Counted from the first letter of the stretch, positions 46,624-59,685 are shown. The stretch: 64,000 nt of DNA from Lingula anatina (GCF_001039355.2 NW_019775524.1:906987-970986); one strand, 5' to 3'. The notes: generated by a model from the sequence alone, not told the origin. A program made the numbers and translations.

Positions 46624-49600
46624 CTAGTAAGTTTCAGCAAATTTCTTATTAATATATTCCCCCATAGTCAGTGGGGCATAGGACGTGCTGCCATCTAAAG
46701 GTGAAATCACAGCCTCCTGGTCAGTCATCATGAAGAAAGCTGCCGAGAACCTAGGGACCTTTCTCCTTACTTCTTCTTCAGGCACCACTACTTTATGCCT
46801 CTGAAGACAAAAAAATGTACTCTGGTAGCCAAAAATTAGATACAATCATTCCATCTTGTTTTAATATTTCCTGGGTATTTTTAAAAATGCAATCATATAA
46901 TTACATTTCTCATCTTAAATGTTCAAATTCATAACATGAGGGTACCAGCTGGCTAATCAATGTTATGGGTCGACTCCTTAAGGAAAGCATCAAAACCAAA
47001 TAGAAATAATATAAGTTGTGTACAATATCCTTAAGCCCCTAATAATTATTCAGAAGTCTACATTATGTACAATGTTGTTAATTTCATGTCCCAGTGATGA
47101 TACAAGTTTCTGGGGCTGGCAAACTGATAAATTGTTTGTAGCAGTTCTGTATCTGAAACGATGGTTACTGTGAAGTTGAATTAAATAAAACCAGCAAACT
47201 GACAGTTTTTCAAACCTACATTTGATTTCAGTTTTCCAGCTGTCATTCTCATCAGCATGTCTCCGACATTTACAATGATGGTGCCAGGAATGGGCGTGGC
47301 AGGGATCCACTCTCCATTTATACCCTCCACCTAAAGAAGAACAAGACGGTCTCACAAGTTGCTGTGCCAAATACTCTCACCCCTTAGAAATGTGCACAGC
47401 GAGTAAATGCCCTGAGAAAAATCTCGAAATATCTGGTGAAAAACATTCCCCATGGCACACTCATAGATGGTAAGCCACAGGTATATATCAATTACCAGTA
47501 GGAACATTACATATATGAGCAATATGAAACCTTTTTCTTTGGGTACTTCAATTCTGACAAGTTGTAATGAAATTTTATTTACTGTCAGGGTACAACATGG
47601 TATAAAACATCACTGGAACTTAAAAATATTATCAGAACATTGTCCTGAGGTATGTTATAACTTTTTAATAGGGATTACATTGTGTTTTGGAAAGGGGAGT
47701 AATCCATTTAAACTGTTAGTCCTCCATCCAAGTGATTTGGGATGAAAAAATAACACTTTCCAAAATTCATTTTCTCACCTCTAAACCCCCAACATCATCT
47801 TGAAAGAGAAGAGTAATGGAGCCGTAGTCTGAATGTTCTCCCAGCCGTAACTGACCTTCCTTTAACTCTAAAAGAGATGAAAGTCTTTGTTACACATTTC
47901 AATTTATTTTCAAAACACACACACCCCACTCTCTCTCTCTCTCTCTCTCTCTTACAACTAGATTGTGATGTTCTTATATAAGTACCAGAAGCTTTGACAG
48001 GAGGGTAGTTAAGTTTTAATTTAATTACCAATTTCACTGACAGGTGAGAGGGAAGAAGTTATTTTATAATTACCATTAACTTTGACAGGTGGGTAGTGGA
48101 GGGTCCTCAGAGCAGTCAAATTACCAGGTTGTCCCAAAAACTGGTGGAACTTTTGAAATGACTTGATGTCCTATGAAAATAAAAAGTCAAAATAAGTGTC
48201 TTGTTTTGCTGATAATAAAAATTTATACAGAGGTGTATTCTACAGTATATATAAAGTATATGCACAAAAATGGATTTTTTTCATAATTCTGCCATGAGAA
48301 TACACACTAAAATGAATACATATAATTTTAACTACAATAAATAACAGGACCACACTATATGCTGTGTGTAACAATGTGAAATCTAGTTACATGCACTCCT
48401 TTATTTCCCAAGAAACATTCCTGTATTTGTAACTCAGCTGCTATGGCCATGAGTACATGTGTCAAAACATTCTCAGTGATTTGTGTCTTAATTATCACTC
48501 AAGCATGTTGTGTGTACTTACTTGAAGGCCTAAACCTGCCGCTATCGACTGCAGGACACGATGACCAAGATGGCTGCATGTGTCAAAGAAGTTTTGGTAG
48601 TCTTTGACAAATTGTGGTACTTCCGTTACAGGCCAGTCCTGAAAGACAGCTTTTTTAAAATAAATAGTTTTCTATCGTATAAATTCACATTTTTCTCATT
48701 CAATAAAGATGGAGATTTTTTTAACAGCTCAAAATTCTAAACTTGATCATACATACTAGTATGAATAACCTGTCAGAACAGAACATGAACACAGATTTTT
48801 TTTTTCTCTGAAAAAGTAGACCTTTTACCGTAACTTTTTTTCTCTTTTTTTTCACAACTTCTTTAACATGTTGATGAAAGAAAGCCTTCAAATACAGCTG
48901 TTACCCAAAAATGGTACATGTAGTAGAGCACCCCCCCCCCACCTGTATTTTGGGGATAAAGAGAAGGACCCCCCACCCCCCAGATCCACCACCGTCTAGA
49001 TACCTTTATAGGGCAACCTGGGAGGTAGTTCATAGTTTCTTTGAAGTCCTGCGGCCTGTCTGGATTTAATCTGAATGAGAAAACACATTTATATATAAAA
49101 GTTACACAGCTATCAAGCATTCACAAATTGCCTCTTCCCTTAATACTATTAATTACAAATTATTTCCCAACTCTGTGCTCCCTGACATAAAGGAACTAGT
49201 ACATGACTGTGCTAGTACTACTAGTATGTAAGCTTTACTCAGGTTGAAAATAATGTTAATAAAAAAAAACCTAGAAATAAAATTAACTGTGGAAAAATAG
49301 CTCACCAACTTACTAACTAACTAAACAAAAAATAAATAAATGAATAAATAAAACTCACCTCTCTGTCTCTGTGGCAGCAAAACCATGATACTCCCCCTTC
49401 CTCATCGCATACCTGCTTTTTACTTCTCCAGGTAAATAAAAAAATGATTGTGTTGTTTGGAAAAACCTTTCTATCTGAAATGAGAGAAAGTCATCATGGC
49501 TCTGCTTAAAGGTACACTGGGTTTGAAAATCTCTAAAATGCTCATTTTTGCCATATACAGCTTCTAACTTCAAATGATTTAACCCCTTGATTTTTATTCT

Positions 49601-50305
49601 TGAGCATACCTGATGTTGATATTTCCATTAATTTAGTGCTTTTGGCTCAAATGGTTGCTGTTATAATGACTGGCCAAATCTGCTAAAATCAACCTTTATA
49701 AATTTTATAAAAGGTTGAATCCAAGCACAGAGAAGTATACATAAATGATTCGTGAGATTGAAAAAAATTGCTTACTTTCCCAAGAAAATAATTTTGGCAG
49801 GAAAATGATTTACTAAACCTCAAGGAGTGTACCTTTAAATTTGTTTAATGCCAACTGTCCCTAAATCCATAAAAACCGATACATTTCTAAGTGGATGTAA
49901 AAGCCATTGTACAATCAATTCCCCGTTTTTTTTTTTTTTTTTTTTCAATCAATTTTATTTTATTTTATTTAGCTGGTTTTAAAATTAATCATTATATTTT
50001 TACTGGTTCAAAAGAGGTACACTAGCTTACATGTACTAGTACAAGTACAATATGGTAGTTGATGCAAACCTTTTAAGTGGCTGAAAATCCCGGCACCAAG
50101 TAGTTGCACCACGTAGTAGGACGAGACCATCATTACGCACCTGTTCTCCGGGTATACCATGGCCCGTTATGTACACAAAACCAACTTCAGTAAACGCCTT
50201 GCAAATTTCGCTGCCGACTTTCTTCAGACTTTCGTCTGATACTTCCGAGTTTTGTGAGCTACAGGGAGAGAAGTCCACTACGGGGATTCCGACGATGGTG
50301 GCCAT
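46624..50305 (-). CDS. 2-oxoglutarate/Fe(II) dioxygenase, isopenicillin-N-synthase-like
   Basis: Eight exons: 50305-50141, 49474-49359, 49070-49004, 48638-48522, 48170-48074, 47867-47779, 47330-47220 and 46800-46624; 939 nt, 312 aa, in phase throughout. The N-terminal DIOX_N domain starts VGIPVVDFS and includes GFVYITGHGIP. The double-stranded beta-helix core has LRTLHYPP, then GEHSDYGSITLL with iron ligands His199 and Asp201, VNVGDMLMRMTAGKLKSN, RHKVVVP with the distal His256, and RFSAAFF with Arg271/Ser273 for 2-oxoglutarate. All catalytic residues are present. The family (including plant and fungal oxidases) hydroxylates or oxidises small molecules; the substrate cannot be predicted. No signal peptide, so likely cytosolic. 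The many introns show it is a resident animal gene, not a bacterial contaminant. Confidence 0.93.
47930..47952. repeat. (CT)n microsatellite
   Basis: About eleven CT units in a dioxygenase intron. Confidence 0.85.
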
Positions 50306-50498
50306 GATACTTGGGCAGAGTTCAAAGTAAAAATCGCATCAATCAAAAACTCAAGAAAGTAAATATTAAGTACAAGTACTTCAAAGTTCACGAAAAGTGG
50401 CATGAAGGTGAAGATCGTACCTCCACCAACTGAAGAGTGCACAAGGTAATCTCACTAAACACCATTAAGTCAGGTCGATCGATATGACTCAATCAATT

Positions 50499-50542
<44 letters not shown>

Positions 50543-51113
50543 AGAGTTTTTGTGATTATTCATGTTTAAAAACTACATTTGTAGGCCTAGTAGTTATATA
50601 TAGGCCTACAGCTACGTACAGTGTACATGTAGGCCTACTGGTAGGCCTACGTGTTCCACTCTATTTCAGATGATTAAAATGGAGCCTTATGTTTGAAATT
50701 GTCAGAAAATTGGTAAGACATATTGAATCAAATTAAGATACTGATATGTTTTATGAAAAGTCCTACTATACTGCACCAAAAATCACTCACTGATTTTTTT
50801 TTTTTTTTTTTTGAAAAATAATTATAAAAGTCATGCATATATAGGCCCTATGGCTCATATTTTTTATAAGCAACGACTGTGACAAAAACAGATTCTATTT
50901 TATTTATTCCAATTTATTTTCAACCTAGGAATTACAAGTAGGCCTATTTATAATGCCATCAAAGAAGAAGCTTGATTGTAAGAATTGACAGATGCAAGAA
51001 CTTAGAACGAAGCTGAAACTATAAGGGTGTTGCTGAAAACAACAAAGACATGTTGATAGTAGAGAGACGAGTTTCCAATGTTCTGAAACCCAGACTGACC
51101 AAGCACCACTTAC
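50306..51113. promoter_or_regulatory. Upstream region of the dioxygenase gene
   Basis: No gene recognised. The part nearest the dioxygenase start should contain its promoter. An (ATT)n tract lies near 50,505-50,541 and five TAGGCCTA octamers occur between 50,583 and 50,948. The right part (from about 50,972) is the 3' end of the duplicated cobalamin-protein block. Confidence 0.4.
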
Positions 51114-51240
51114 TTGTAGTGAGGGTAGCGTTAGGGGCCACGGCTGGGCTCCAGTACGTTCTAGCGTCTGGGTCGGACGCTATCCCCTGGATACTGGTGA
51201 TGGAGGTGCCCCAGGACTTCTCCTCGCTCGTGAACCTGGC

Positions 51241-51282
<42 letters not shown>

Positions 51283-54106
51283 ACAACAATAGATTCTTCA
51301 AGCAACATCAGCTATCCGATATTTCAGTGGCGTCCAAGTCTGGTTGAAACGCATTTATGCATGATGGTGGCATGGCAGCTGTACTGTTTTATAATGTATT
51401 AATTTTTTTTCAAATATAATCATAGATTCTTCAAACAACAGATGACACAACCTGAATATATCATTGACTCCAGTGGGGCAAAGCAACAATTAAGAGTCAA
51501 TACAACCAGACGTGAACGTGTGCACATCTTGAACGTACGTAAAATTTGGATCCGTATTCCGGAGGATGACCATGGCGTCCAACAGGGAGGAGCCATCTGG
51601 TACCGTCACGTTAAAGGTGTCACTGACGTTGTGTGGCTCCAACGTCGCTATCACGATGATTGTGAACGTGAAAAATGACGTTGGCGGTGTGGTGGGGGCG
51701 GGAGTTGTAGTCACTGAGAGAAAGTGAAAAGGAAATTATTTGTTCAATCTTAGTGTTATTCTGCAGAATACAGAGGTAGGTGGAATTAAGAAACAAAAAA
51801 GATGCATATGTCACAAATTGTCGACAGTATGCACAAACGTTGAATAGACAGATAGTAAAGGAGATTTACTAGTAGATGTTTTAATGACCCACTACCGTGC
51901 ATAAACTGGGATTTCACTGGAACGCTAAATACAGGTCTTACCTACTTGGCAGGAAGTAATGTCGCCTATGTCAGCATATGATTTCTGGTTCAACGCCGGA
52001 AACACTTGATTGGCTGCTGCTACTGAGTCATAGGAGCCGTCCTCACCTTAACAATTTACCGATATTTGAAATTTCAACAAAATGATCATTAAAAAAATAA
52101 TTAACCATAGGCTTACTATAATTAAATTTTTATTTCATCATTTTGCCCTCTTCAGAACGGGATTTTTAAATTGGATGCCAATAGATAGTTCATTATTATT
52201 ATTTAACATCTTTATAATTCTATTGACTACGACCCTTTTTCAAGAATGCGTTTATTGCGTTCTAACAAACTGTATACTGGCATGTTACAGTTTACCTTGC
52301 AATGATACCAGGTAGAGGAGAGCATCTTTCTTGATGTCCAATCTGCTCTCTTTGTCGTCGGCATAGAGAGCCTGAAAGAGTTGATTTAGCTTTTAATGAC
52401 ATATTTGCACATGTGTACATGTACCTAATAGCTATCGAATTAGGTGTAGTTGGCGCAAATGGAATGACTTATACACGGTACAATCCTTGAAGTCTAAAAC
52501 TTTCATTTTGATGAAAGAAAGCAAAATTCTTAATTAAAGCCTTCCAAATCATTTTCAGGTAATAACCTAGATTTTCAAGATGGCCAGCAAAACCAAAATG
52601 GCAGGGGTGACGAAGAGCGAAGTTGCCAAACCCGAATTGAGTATCATCAATAAGCACACACAAATTCTGTACCTCTCAACTTTTATCTCTTATCGTATTT
52701 TTTTTATGATAATATTTGTAATTTATCTGTGAATATTTATAAGAAATCGTGCACTAAATACTGGGTATCTCAGGTATCTACTCATATTTCATGAACAACG
52801 ATACCAGGCATATATAACATAATTTCTTTTAAATTTCTTCAATAATTAGAAAATAAATAGATCTCAGCATTAGAGTTTACCTGCACAGCCAACCCAGTGC
52901 TGTATTCATTTCCAAAAGAACCATCTGGTTTCTTGTTATCAAGTATAAACTGTACTCCAGCAGAAATGGCGGACTTCACGTCGGTTTGGTTCCTCACACA
53001 AGATAAGGCTATCACCGTCATAGCCGCCTCATCTTTCATTTGATAAATTAGAATAAGAAAACAAAGGATAACGTCATTAGTGAATCTTAAATTAACTTAA
53101 AAACATAGCTAAGTCTCTGTTTATTATCCTTCCAACTAACAAAATATTGGCAGATAAGGATAAAGCGACATGAGGTTTGTTAGGGAAATTTGATAAAAGG
53201 GCCCCTGATCAGTATGATAAATGCACCTGTAGGTGTTTCTCTGTATAAGTGCGTATGTACGGTACATGTAATCTCTCTCACTCTCTCTCTCTTTGTATAA
53301 TATAATTTATTTATTCATCTTTTTCGGGTGGAGGCTTGAAGTTTAGAAAAATGAATAACCCAACCCACTTTCGAATAAATTCAGAATATTCAGAGAACGA
53401 TGATTTCAATTTTGTTGTTCTACATACCAATGCCAAACGTGTAGTTCCCGGGTGATTTGGTCAACTGTTGTATGTACTTCTCCTGTACGGTCAAGCCTGC
53501 ATTACACAGTGCCAGCACAGCCCAGCTGTACGCGAAGTTGTGATTGAAGTAGTGCTTGGGGAACCCGTCCATGTGGCCTTGAAGCATGGTGAGAAGGTCA
53601 TGGCCGTAGAAGTCGCTTGGGTCCTGGCACGTGGCCACGAGGCCGTTGATGTAATGTGCAAGTTTCCCGCCATACCAGTTCCGTGTGTCCAAGTCTGGAT
53701 ATCTTAAGAGAATATATGAATAATTTAAGAAGGGGAGTCTCATGAAGACGCCACCTTAAATAAACAAAATTAGCAAATAAAAAGCCCTATATGGGCCCCC
53801 AAAATTATAAAATAATGTGTCAACACACGCATACACCTTTAAAATACAAGACTTTCTTAAATATATGAAATACTACATTTCAAAGTGTTCAGCTTCAGAG
53901 AGTCAATTTTCTTCCATGTCCCCATTGTACAATTCGATGTAGCTAAAACGGAGAACAAATGATGAATCAAGAAGAAAAATTAAACAAGTGTTATGTGAAA
54001 GGTAATGGTAGGTTGAAAGTAAAAATGCAGGTGATAACATCTTACTTGCTAATAGCTGCCAAGAGGTCAAGGTTCATTTCCTTGACGGTGGCGGCAGGAC
54101 CTGGCA
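51114..54106 (-). CDS. Partial cobalamin-binding protein unit A (internal exons only)
   Basis: Exons matching the complete gene next door: 54106-54046 (truncated at the N), 53702-53428, 53032-52881, 52371-52296, 52046-51942, 51713-51539 and 51235-51114. Each has the same length as its counterpart and intact splice sites, and coding differences are few. The signal-peptide exon and the terminal exon (ending FRYSTY) are missing. Similarity to the neighbouring unit begins at about 50,972 and stops exactly at an ambiguous base (54,107). It is therefore a partial duplicate, a pseudogene lacking both ends, or an allelic contig wrongly placed in tandem. Encoded segments include SFGNEYSTGLAVQ and CQDPSDFYGHDLLTMLQGHM of the alpha/alpha-barrel. 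It should not be counted as a functional gene without transcripts. Confidence 0.75.
51242..51281. repeat. 40-base poly-A tract
   Basis: Immediately intronic of exon 51114-51235 in unit A; the matching intron of unit B has only CAAAAACAAAAACG. Such an expansion may be recent or a sequencing artefact. Confidence 0.9.
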
Positions 54107-54107
54107 N
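54107..54107. other. Ambiguous base N at a duplication boundary
   Basis: The exon sequence of unit A reads GCAGGACCTGGCA and then N, followed by a transposon end. In unit B the same exon continues. The N marks either a contig join or a rearrangement. Confidence 0.8.
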
Positions 54108-54411
54108 CTATCCGCCAAGGCAGCAAAGTCTCCATCCAATGCCGTTTCACCCCTAAATTTTCTATATTTTTGATTATTGATTGATTATTGATCCGGATCC
54201 CCACCAAAAACTAATCATCTGTTCCTTGGCCCACTTCTTACAGTTCCTGAAAATTTCATCAAAATCGGTCCATAACTTATTTTTTTGATCATTGATTATT
54301 AATTATTGATTTATTATTGATCCAGATCACCACCACAAAATAACCATCTCTTTCTTGGCCCACTTCTGAAAATTTCACAGGGGTGAAAACATAACCTCCT
54401 TGGCGGAGGTA
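54108..54411. mobile_element. Element with CCGCCAAGG inverted ends
   Basis: Left end CTATCCGCCAAGGCAGCAAA and right end CTCCTTGGCGGAGGTA are inverted repeats of about 13 bp. The interior has repeated GATTATTGAT and CTTGGCCCACTTCT. Non-coding, about 304 bp, starting right at the N. Confidence 0.7.
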
Positions 54412-54643
54412 ATAAAACATTTTACGGGTAAATGGGTTGCTGGTTCTTGCATATCAGGACAGGAGGGAGAGGGGAGCTCACCAAGGATTAGTGTATGCAA
54501 AACTACTAATAGCAGCATAGCTTTGAACTAACTAAATTGTTACAATGACTATCTTTGTTTAGTCCAATACAAGTGTCTTGCTGTCGCTGAATCATCTTCA
54601 GCATGGCTCCATTAGAAATGTCGTCTTTTACGTCCACACCCTC

Positions 54644-57600
54644 TCAATACGTAGAATAGCGAAATATCACGGTCATTCCGTCGGTTGGATAGAAACCATC
54701 AACACCTGGCAGAAAATAAATATATTTTCCTTATAATATATATATATAAAGCACTGTTAGATTTGATTGTAAGAATTGACTATGCGTACAGATGCAAGAA
54801 CTTAGAACGAAGCTGAAACTATAAGAGTGTAACTGAAAACAACAAAGACATGTTGATAGTAGAGAGGTGAGCATCCAATGTTCTGAAACCCAGACTGGTC
54901 AAGCTCCTTTGACCACTTACTTGTAGTGAGGGTAGCGTTAGGGGCCACGGCTGGGCTCCAGTACGTTCTAGCGTCTGGGTCGGACGCTATCCCCTGGATG
55001 CTGGTGATGGAGGTGCCCCAGGACTTCTCTTCGCTCGTGAACCTGGTACAAAAACAAAAACGAGTTACCGAAAATACAGTTCTAAATTCCTTAAACAACA
55101 TCAGCTAAAACCCATGGTTATTGCCTATATCCGATATTTCATTGGCGTCCAAGTCTGGTTGAAACGCATTCTTTGCATGATGGTGACTTGGCAGCTGTAC
55201 TGTTTAATAATGCATTAAATTTTTTTCAAATATAATCATAGATTCTTTAAACAACAGATGACACAACTTGAATATATCATTGATTCCCATGGGACAAAGC
55301 AACATTGAAAAGTCAAAACAAGCGGACGTGAGCGTGCGCACATCTGTAACATACGTAAAATTTGGATCCGTATTCCGGAGGATGACCATGGCGTCCAACA
55401 GGGAGGAGCCATCTGGTACCGTCACGTTAAAGGTGTCACTGACGTTGTGTGGCGCCAACGTCGCTATCACGTTGATCGTGAAAGTGAAAAATGACGTTGG
55501 CGGTGTGGTGGGGGCGGGAGTTGTAGTCACTGAGAGAAAGTGAAAAGGAAATTATTTGTTCAATCTTAGTGTTATTCTGCAGAATACAGAGGTAGGTGGA
55601 ATTAAGAAACAAAAAAGATGCATATGTCACAAATTGTCGACAGTTTGCACGAACGTCGAATAGACAGTAAGTAAAGGAGATTTACTAGTAGATATTTTAA
55701 TGACCTACTACTGTGCTTAAACTGGGATTTCACTGGAACGCTGAATACAGCTCTTACCTACTTGACAGGAAGTAATGTCGCCTATATCGGCATATGATTT
55801 CTGGTTCAACGCCGGAAACACATGATTGGCTGCTGCTACTGAGTCATAGGAGCCGTCCTCACCTTAACAGTTTACTGATATGTTGTTTGATGATGTTATT
55901 TGAAATTTTCAACAAACTGATTATTGAAAGAATAATTATTAACCATAGGCTTACTATAACTAAATTTTTATTTCATCATTTTGCCCTTTTAAGAACGGGT
56001 TTTTCAAATTTGATGTCAAGAGATAGTTCATTATAATTTTTTATTTTTGTTAAACATCTTTATAATTCTATTGACTACGACCCTTTTTCAAGAATGCGTT
56101 TATTGCGTTCTAACAAACTGTATACTGGCATGTTACAGTTTACCTTGCAATGAAACCAGGTAGAGGAGAGCATCTTTCTTGATGTCCAATCTGCTCTCTT
56201 TGTCGTCGGCATAGAGAGCCTGAAAGAGTTGATTTAGCTTTTAATGACATATTTGCACATGTGTACATGTACCTTATACACCGGTAGCTATCAAATTAGG
56301 TGTAGTTGGCGCAAATGGAATGACTTATACACGGTACAATCCTTGAAGTCTAAAACTTTCATTCTGATGAAAGAAAGCAAAATGCTTATTTAAAGCCTTC
56401 CAAATCATTTGCAGGTAATAACCTAAATTTTCAAGATGGCCAGCAAAACCAAAATGGCAGGGGTGACGAAGAGCGAAGTTGCCAAACCCGAATTGAGTAT
56501 CATCAATAAGCACACACAAATTCTGTACCTCTCAACTTTTATCTCTTATCGTATTTTTTATGATAATATTTGTAATTTATCTATGAATATTTATAAGAAA
56601 TCGTGCACTAAATACTGGGTATCTCAGGTATCAACTCATATTTCATGAACAACGATACCAGGCATATATAACATAATTTCTTTTAAATTTCTTCAATAAT
56701 TAGAAAATAAATAGATCTCAGCATTAGAGTTTACCTGCACAGCCAACCCAGTGCTGTATTCATTTCCAAAAGAACCATCTGGTTTCTTGTTATCAAGTAT
56801 AAACTGTACTCCAGCAGAAATGGCGGACTTCACGTCGGTTTGGTTCCTCACACAAGATAAGGCTATCACCGTCATAGCCGCCTCATCTTTCATTTGATAA
56901 ATTAGAATAAGAAAACAAAGGATAACGTCATTAGTGCATCTTAAATTAACTTAAAAACATAGCTAAGTCTTTGTTTATTATCCTTCCAACTAACAAAATA
57001 TTGGCAGATAAGGATAAAGCGACATGAGGTTTGTTAGGGAAATTTGATAAAAAGACTCCTGATAAATGCACCTGTAGGTGTTTCTCTGTATAAGTGCGTA
57101 TGTACGGTACATGTAATCTCTCTCTCACTCTCTCTCTCTCTTTGTATAATATAATTTATTTATTTATCTTTTTCGGGTGGAGGTTTAGAAAAATGAATAA
57201 CCCAACCCACTTTCGAATACATTCAGAATATTCAGAGAGCGATGATGTCAATTTTGTTGTTCTACATACCTACGCCAAACGTGTAGTTCCCGGGTGATTT
57301 GGTCAACTGCTGTAAGTACGTCTCCTGTACGGTCAACCCTGCATTACACAGTGCAAGCACGGCCCAACTGTACGCGAAGTTGTGATTGAAGTAGTGCTTG
57401 GGGAACCCGTCCATGTGACCTTGAAGCATGGTGAGAAGGTCATGGCCGTAGAAGTCGCTTGGGTCCTGGCACGTGGCCACGAGGCCGTTGATGTAATGTG
57501 CAAGTTTCCCACCATACCAGTTCCGTGTGTCCAAGTCTGGATATCTTAAGAGAATATATGAATAATTTAAGAAGGGGAGTCTCATGAAGACGCCACTTTA

Positions 57601-59549
57601 AATAAACAAAATTTGCAAATAAAAAGCCCTATATGGGCCCCCAAAATTGTAAAATAATGTGTCAACACACGCATACACCTTTAAAATACAAGACTTTCTT
57701 AAATATATGAAATACTACATTTCAAAGTGTTCAGCTTCAGAGAGTCAATTTTCTTCCATGTCCCCATTGTACAATTCGATGTAGCTAAAACGAAGAACAA
57801 ATGATGAATTAAGAAAAAAAAAATTAAACAAGTGTTATGTGAAAGGTAATGGTAGGTTGAAAGTAAAAATGCAGGTGATAACATCTTACTTGCTAATAGC
57901 TGCCAAGAGGTCAAGGTTCATTTCCTTGACGGTGGCGGCAGGACCTGGTAGGTATGGCTTGTACCAAACATTAAGGACCAACTGGAGAGCCATGACCGCC
58001 TCCGCCTCCTTACGGGTCCCCCAGCCCCAGCTCTCCGTGCGCTGAGACAAAAGCCAAATTACGCCTTTTACTTTAGCTTGTTGAATGCCTAGAATGATAA
58101 TATAATCTCAAGAACTTACGCCAGTTTGAAAAGACGTGTAGTATTTCTGTGAGTTCGTTGACAGGTAGAAAGAATGTTGAATTACACAAACATAAATCAT
58201 CAAGTAGATAAATAAATGGATTGACAAAAATCATTAGAAAAAAATTAAAGAATCATATTTCTATTCATTTCCTCTATTTGTAGTTAATTCAATACTCTCC
58301 ATCTTTATATTGGCTGTTTGTTTACAAAAATCCTCATTGCAATATGTGCACAGAATTAAACATAGGCATATTTGTGAGCATGAAGTGAAAAAAATCTCTG
58401 TGGCGCTGGAACATGTAGAGGATATTAATTCGCTGCTGAGAGGTTTTGTTAAGGCGAAAGATTTAAGAGCCATATTTTTATTCAAGAGTTCACTGAACAT
58501 AACAACGTAAACGATTCAAGTTTTGGTTACTTTATTTGATGTGCGAAGTCACGAGATTATACGTACTAGAGGTGCTTGTTTTGATTAATTGCGGAAACAA
58601 ATCTAAATTAGATCAGATGCTTATGGTTGAATTACATGACTGAAGCCTACACGATGAAGTAGTCTACTTGTTTTCCAATTCTAATAAAATGATTTAAAGA
58701 TAATAAACGTAGCTAAATTCACTGTATAGAAAACTAAACTCTAACTGAAAGCCGTTTTTTATTGGCTCTAAAATCCTAAGAACGATTAAGCCATTGTGAA
58801 TTAGCTTCCTTCTTGGATTGCACGTCAATGATTTTGTATAGGTCAGCTCCATTTAACTAATAAAACCGTTTAGAATCGTCTAAAACGAGATCGACGATCA
58901 GCAGTATGTGTTCAACCATTTCCAGCCTTTTTCACTTGCCACATACTTCAAGTGTTCGGGCGCAGTTTAGTTAGATTTGTTATATAGCAAAACCACCGCT
59001 TCAATCATTACACATATAAGTTTACATTCTATTTAATCTTGTGCTGATTAAATCGCGGCATTATCAGAATGTCCGTTTCGCAATGTGTGTCAATCACCAT
59101 ATTTTTGTATTCATTTCAAGTTGTTTATCCTTTTTTCTCTTTATTATAGATTTGGCTTCTGAAAGCAGCCACTTTTATACCGTTCGGACGGTTGTGTACA
59201 TGTAGCAATATCATAGTAAATGTGTAATTCAACAGAGAGCATTATTATATACTTTTTAAAAAACTTTAATTTCAGAAAATCATCCGCTTTTTAAAACGGC
59301 AGTTGTTTTATCCAGTATCTTACTCCGGATCCCCTGCGCCGGTAGCGTTGGTTGCGATATCGGATGGGTGTGCGTGTTTGTGAGCGGGTGCGTTTGCACG
59401 CGCGCGTGTAATTCTTTCATTCGTTACGCAAAATCTATCTAAAGACAATTGCAAAAGTCTACTTTACCGTAATGAGTATCTATGTCACAGCCGTGACACT
59501 GACACGCCAACAGCAGCAGACCCAGTGCAGCAAGCTTAAGTAATCCCAT
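54644..59549 (-). CDS. Cobalamin-binding protein, intrinsic factor/transcobalamin-like (complete unit B)
   Basis: Exons: 59549-59468 or 59463 (signal), 58041-57890, 57544-57270, 56886-56735, 56219-56144, 55862-55758, 55529-55355, 55042-54921 and 54705-54644. With the phase-0 donor at 59,463 the chain is 401 aa, close to vertebrate intrinsic factor. Exon 1 gives a signal peptide (MGLLKLAALGLLLLACQCHG). Exons 2-6 form the alpha/alpha-barrel: SWGWGTRKEAEAVMALQ, YINGLVATCQDP, NFAYSWAVLALCNAGL, DEAAMTVIALSC, DGSFGNEYSTGLAVQ, and GSYDSVAAANHVFPAL ending SCQ. A Thr/Pro linker (TTTPAPTTPPTS) leads to the C-terminal beta domain with GSSLLDAMVIL, SWGTSITSIQGI, TYW and VDGFYPTDGMTVIFRYSTY. Family role: secreted corrinoid carrier. 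The exon 1 donor is uncertain: GTAAAG (59,467) is the better site but leaves the wrong phase for exon 2. Confidence 0.88.
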
Positions 59550-59597
59550 CTTGTTCTGTAAATCCTTATGCTATGAGATAGACGGCTTCGTGCTGTC

Positions 59598-59605
59598 TTT
59601 ATATA
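59598..59605 (-). promoter_or_regulatory. TATA box of the cobalamin-binding protein gene
   Basis: TATATAAA on the gene strand, about 50 bp upstream of the start codon. This gives a short 5' UTR of roughly 20-25 bases, a typical layout for a strongly expressed secretory gene. Confidence 0.65.
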
Positions 59606-59685
59606 CGCTTTATACCACGTCCGCCGCACCCTGTGCGAATTAGAGATGGCAGGTACAGTTGATGTATGCCCATGGCTGTAAGTAA

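Noticed and set aside
57699-57914. Frame with SNCTMGTWKKIDSLKLNTLK between cobalamin exons 2 and 3
   Set aside because: Its phase fits neither neighbouring exon; only the short 12-nt segment could be used in frame.
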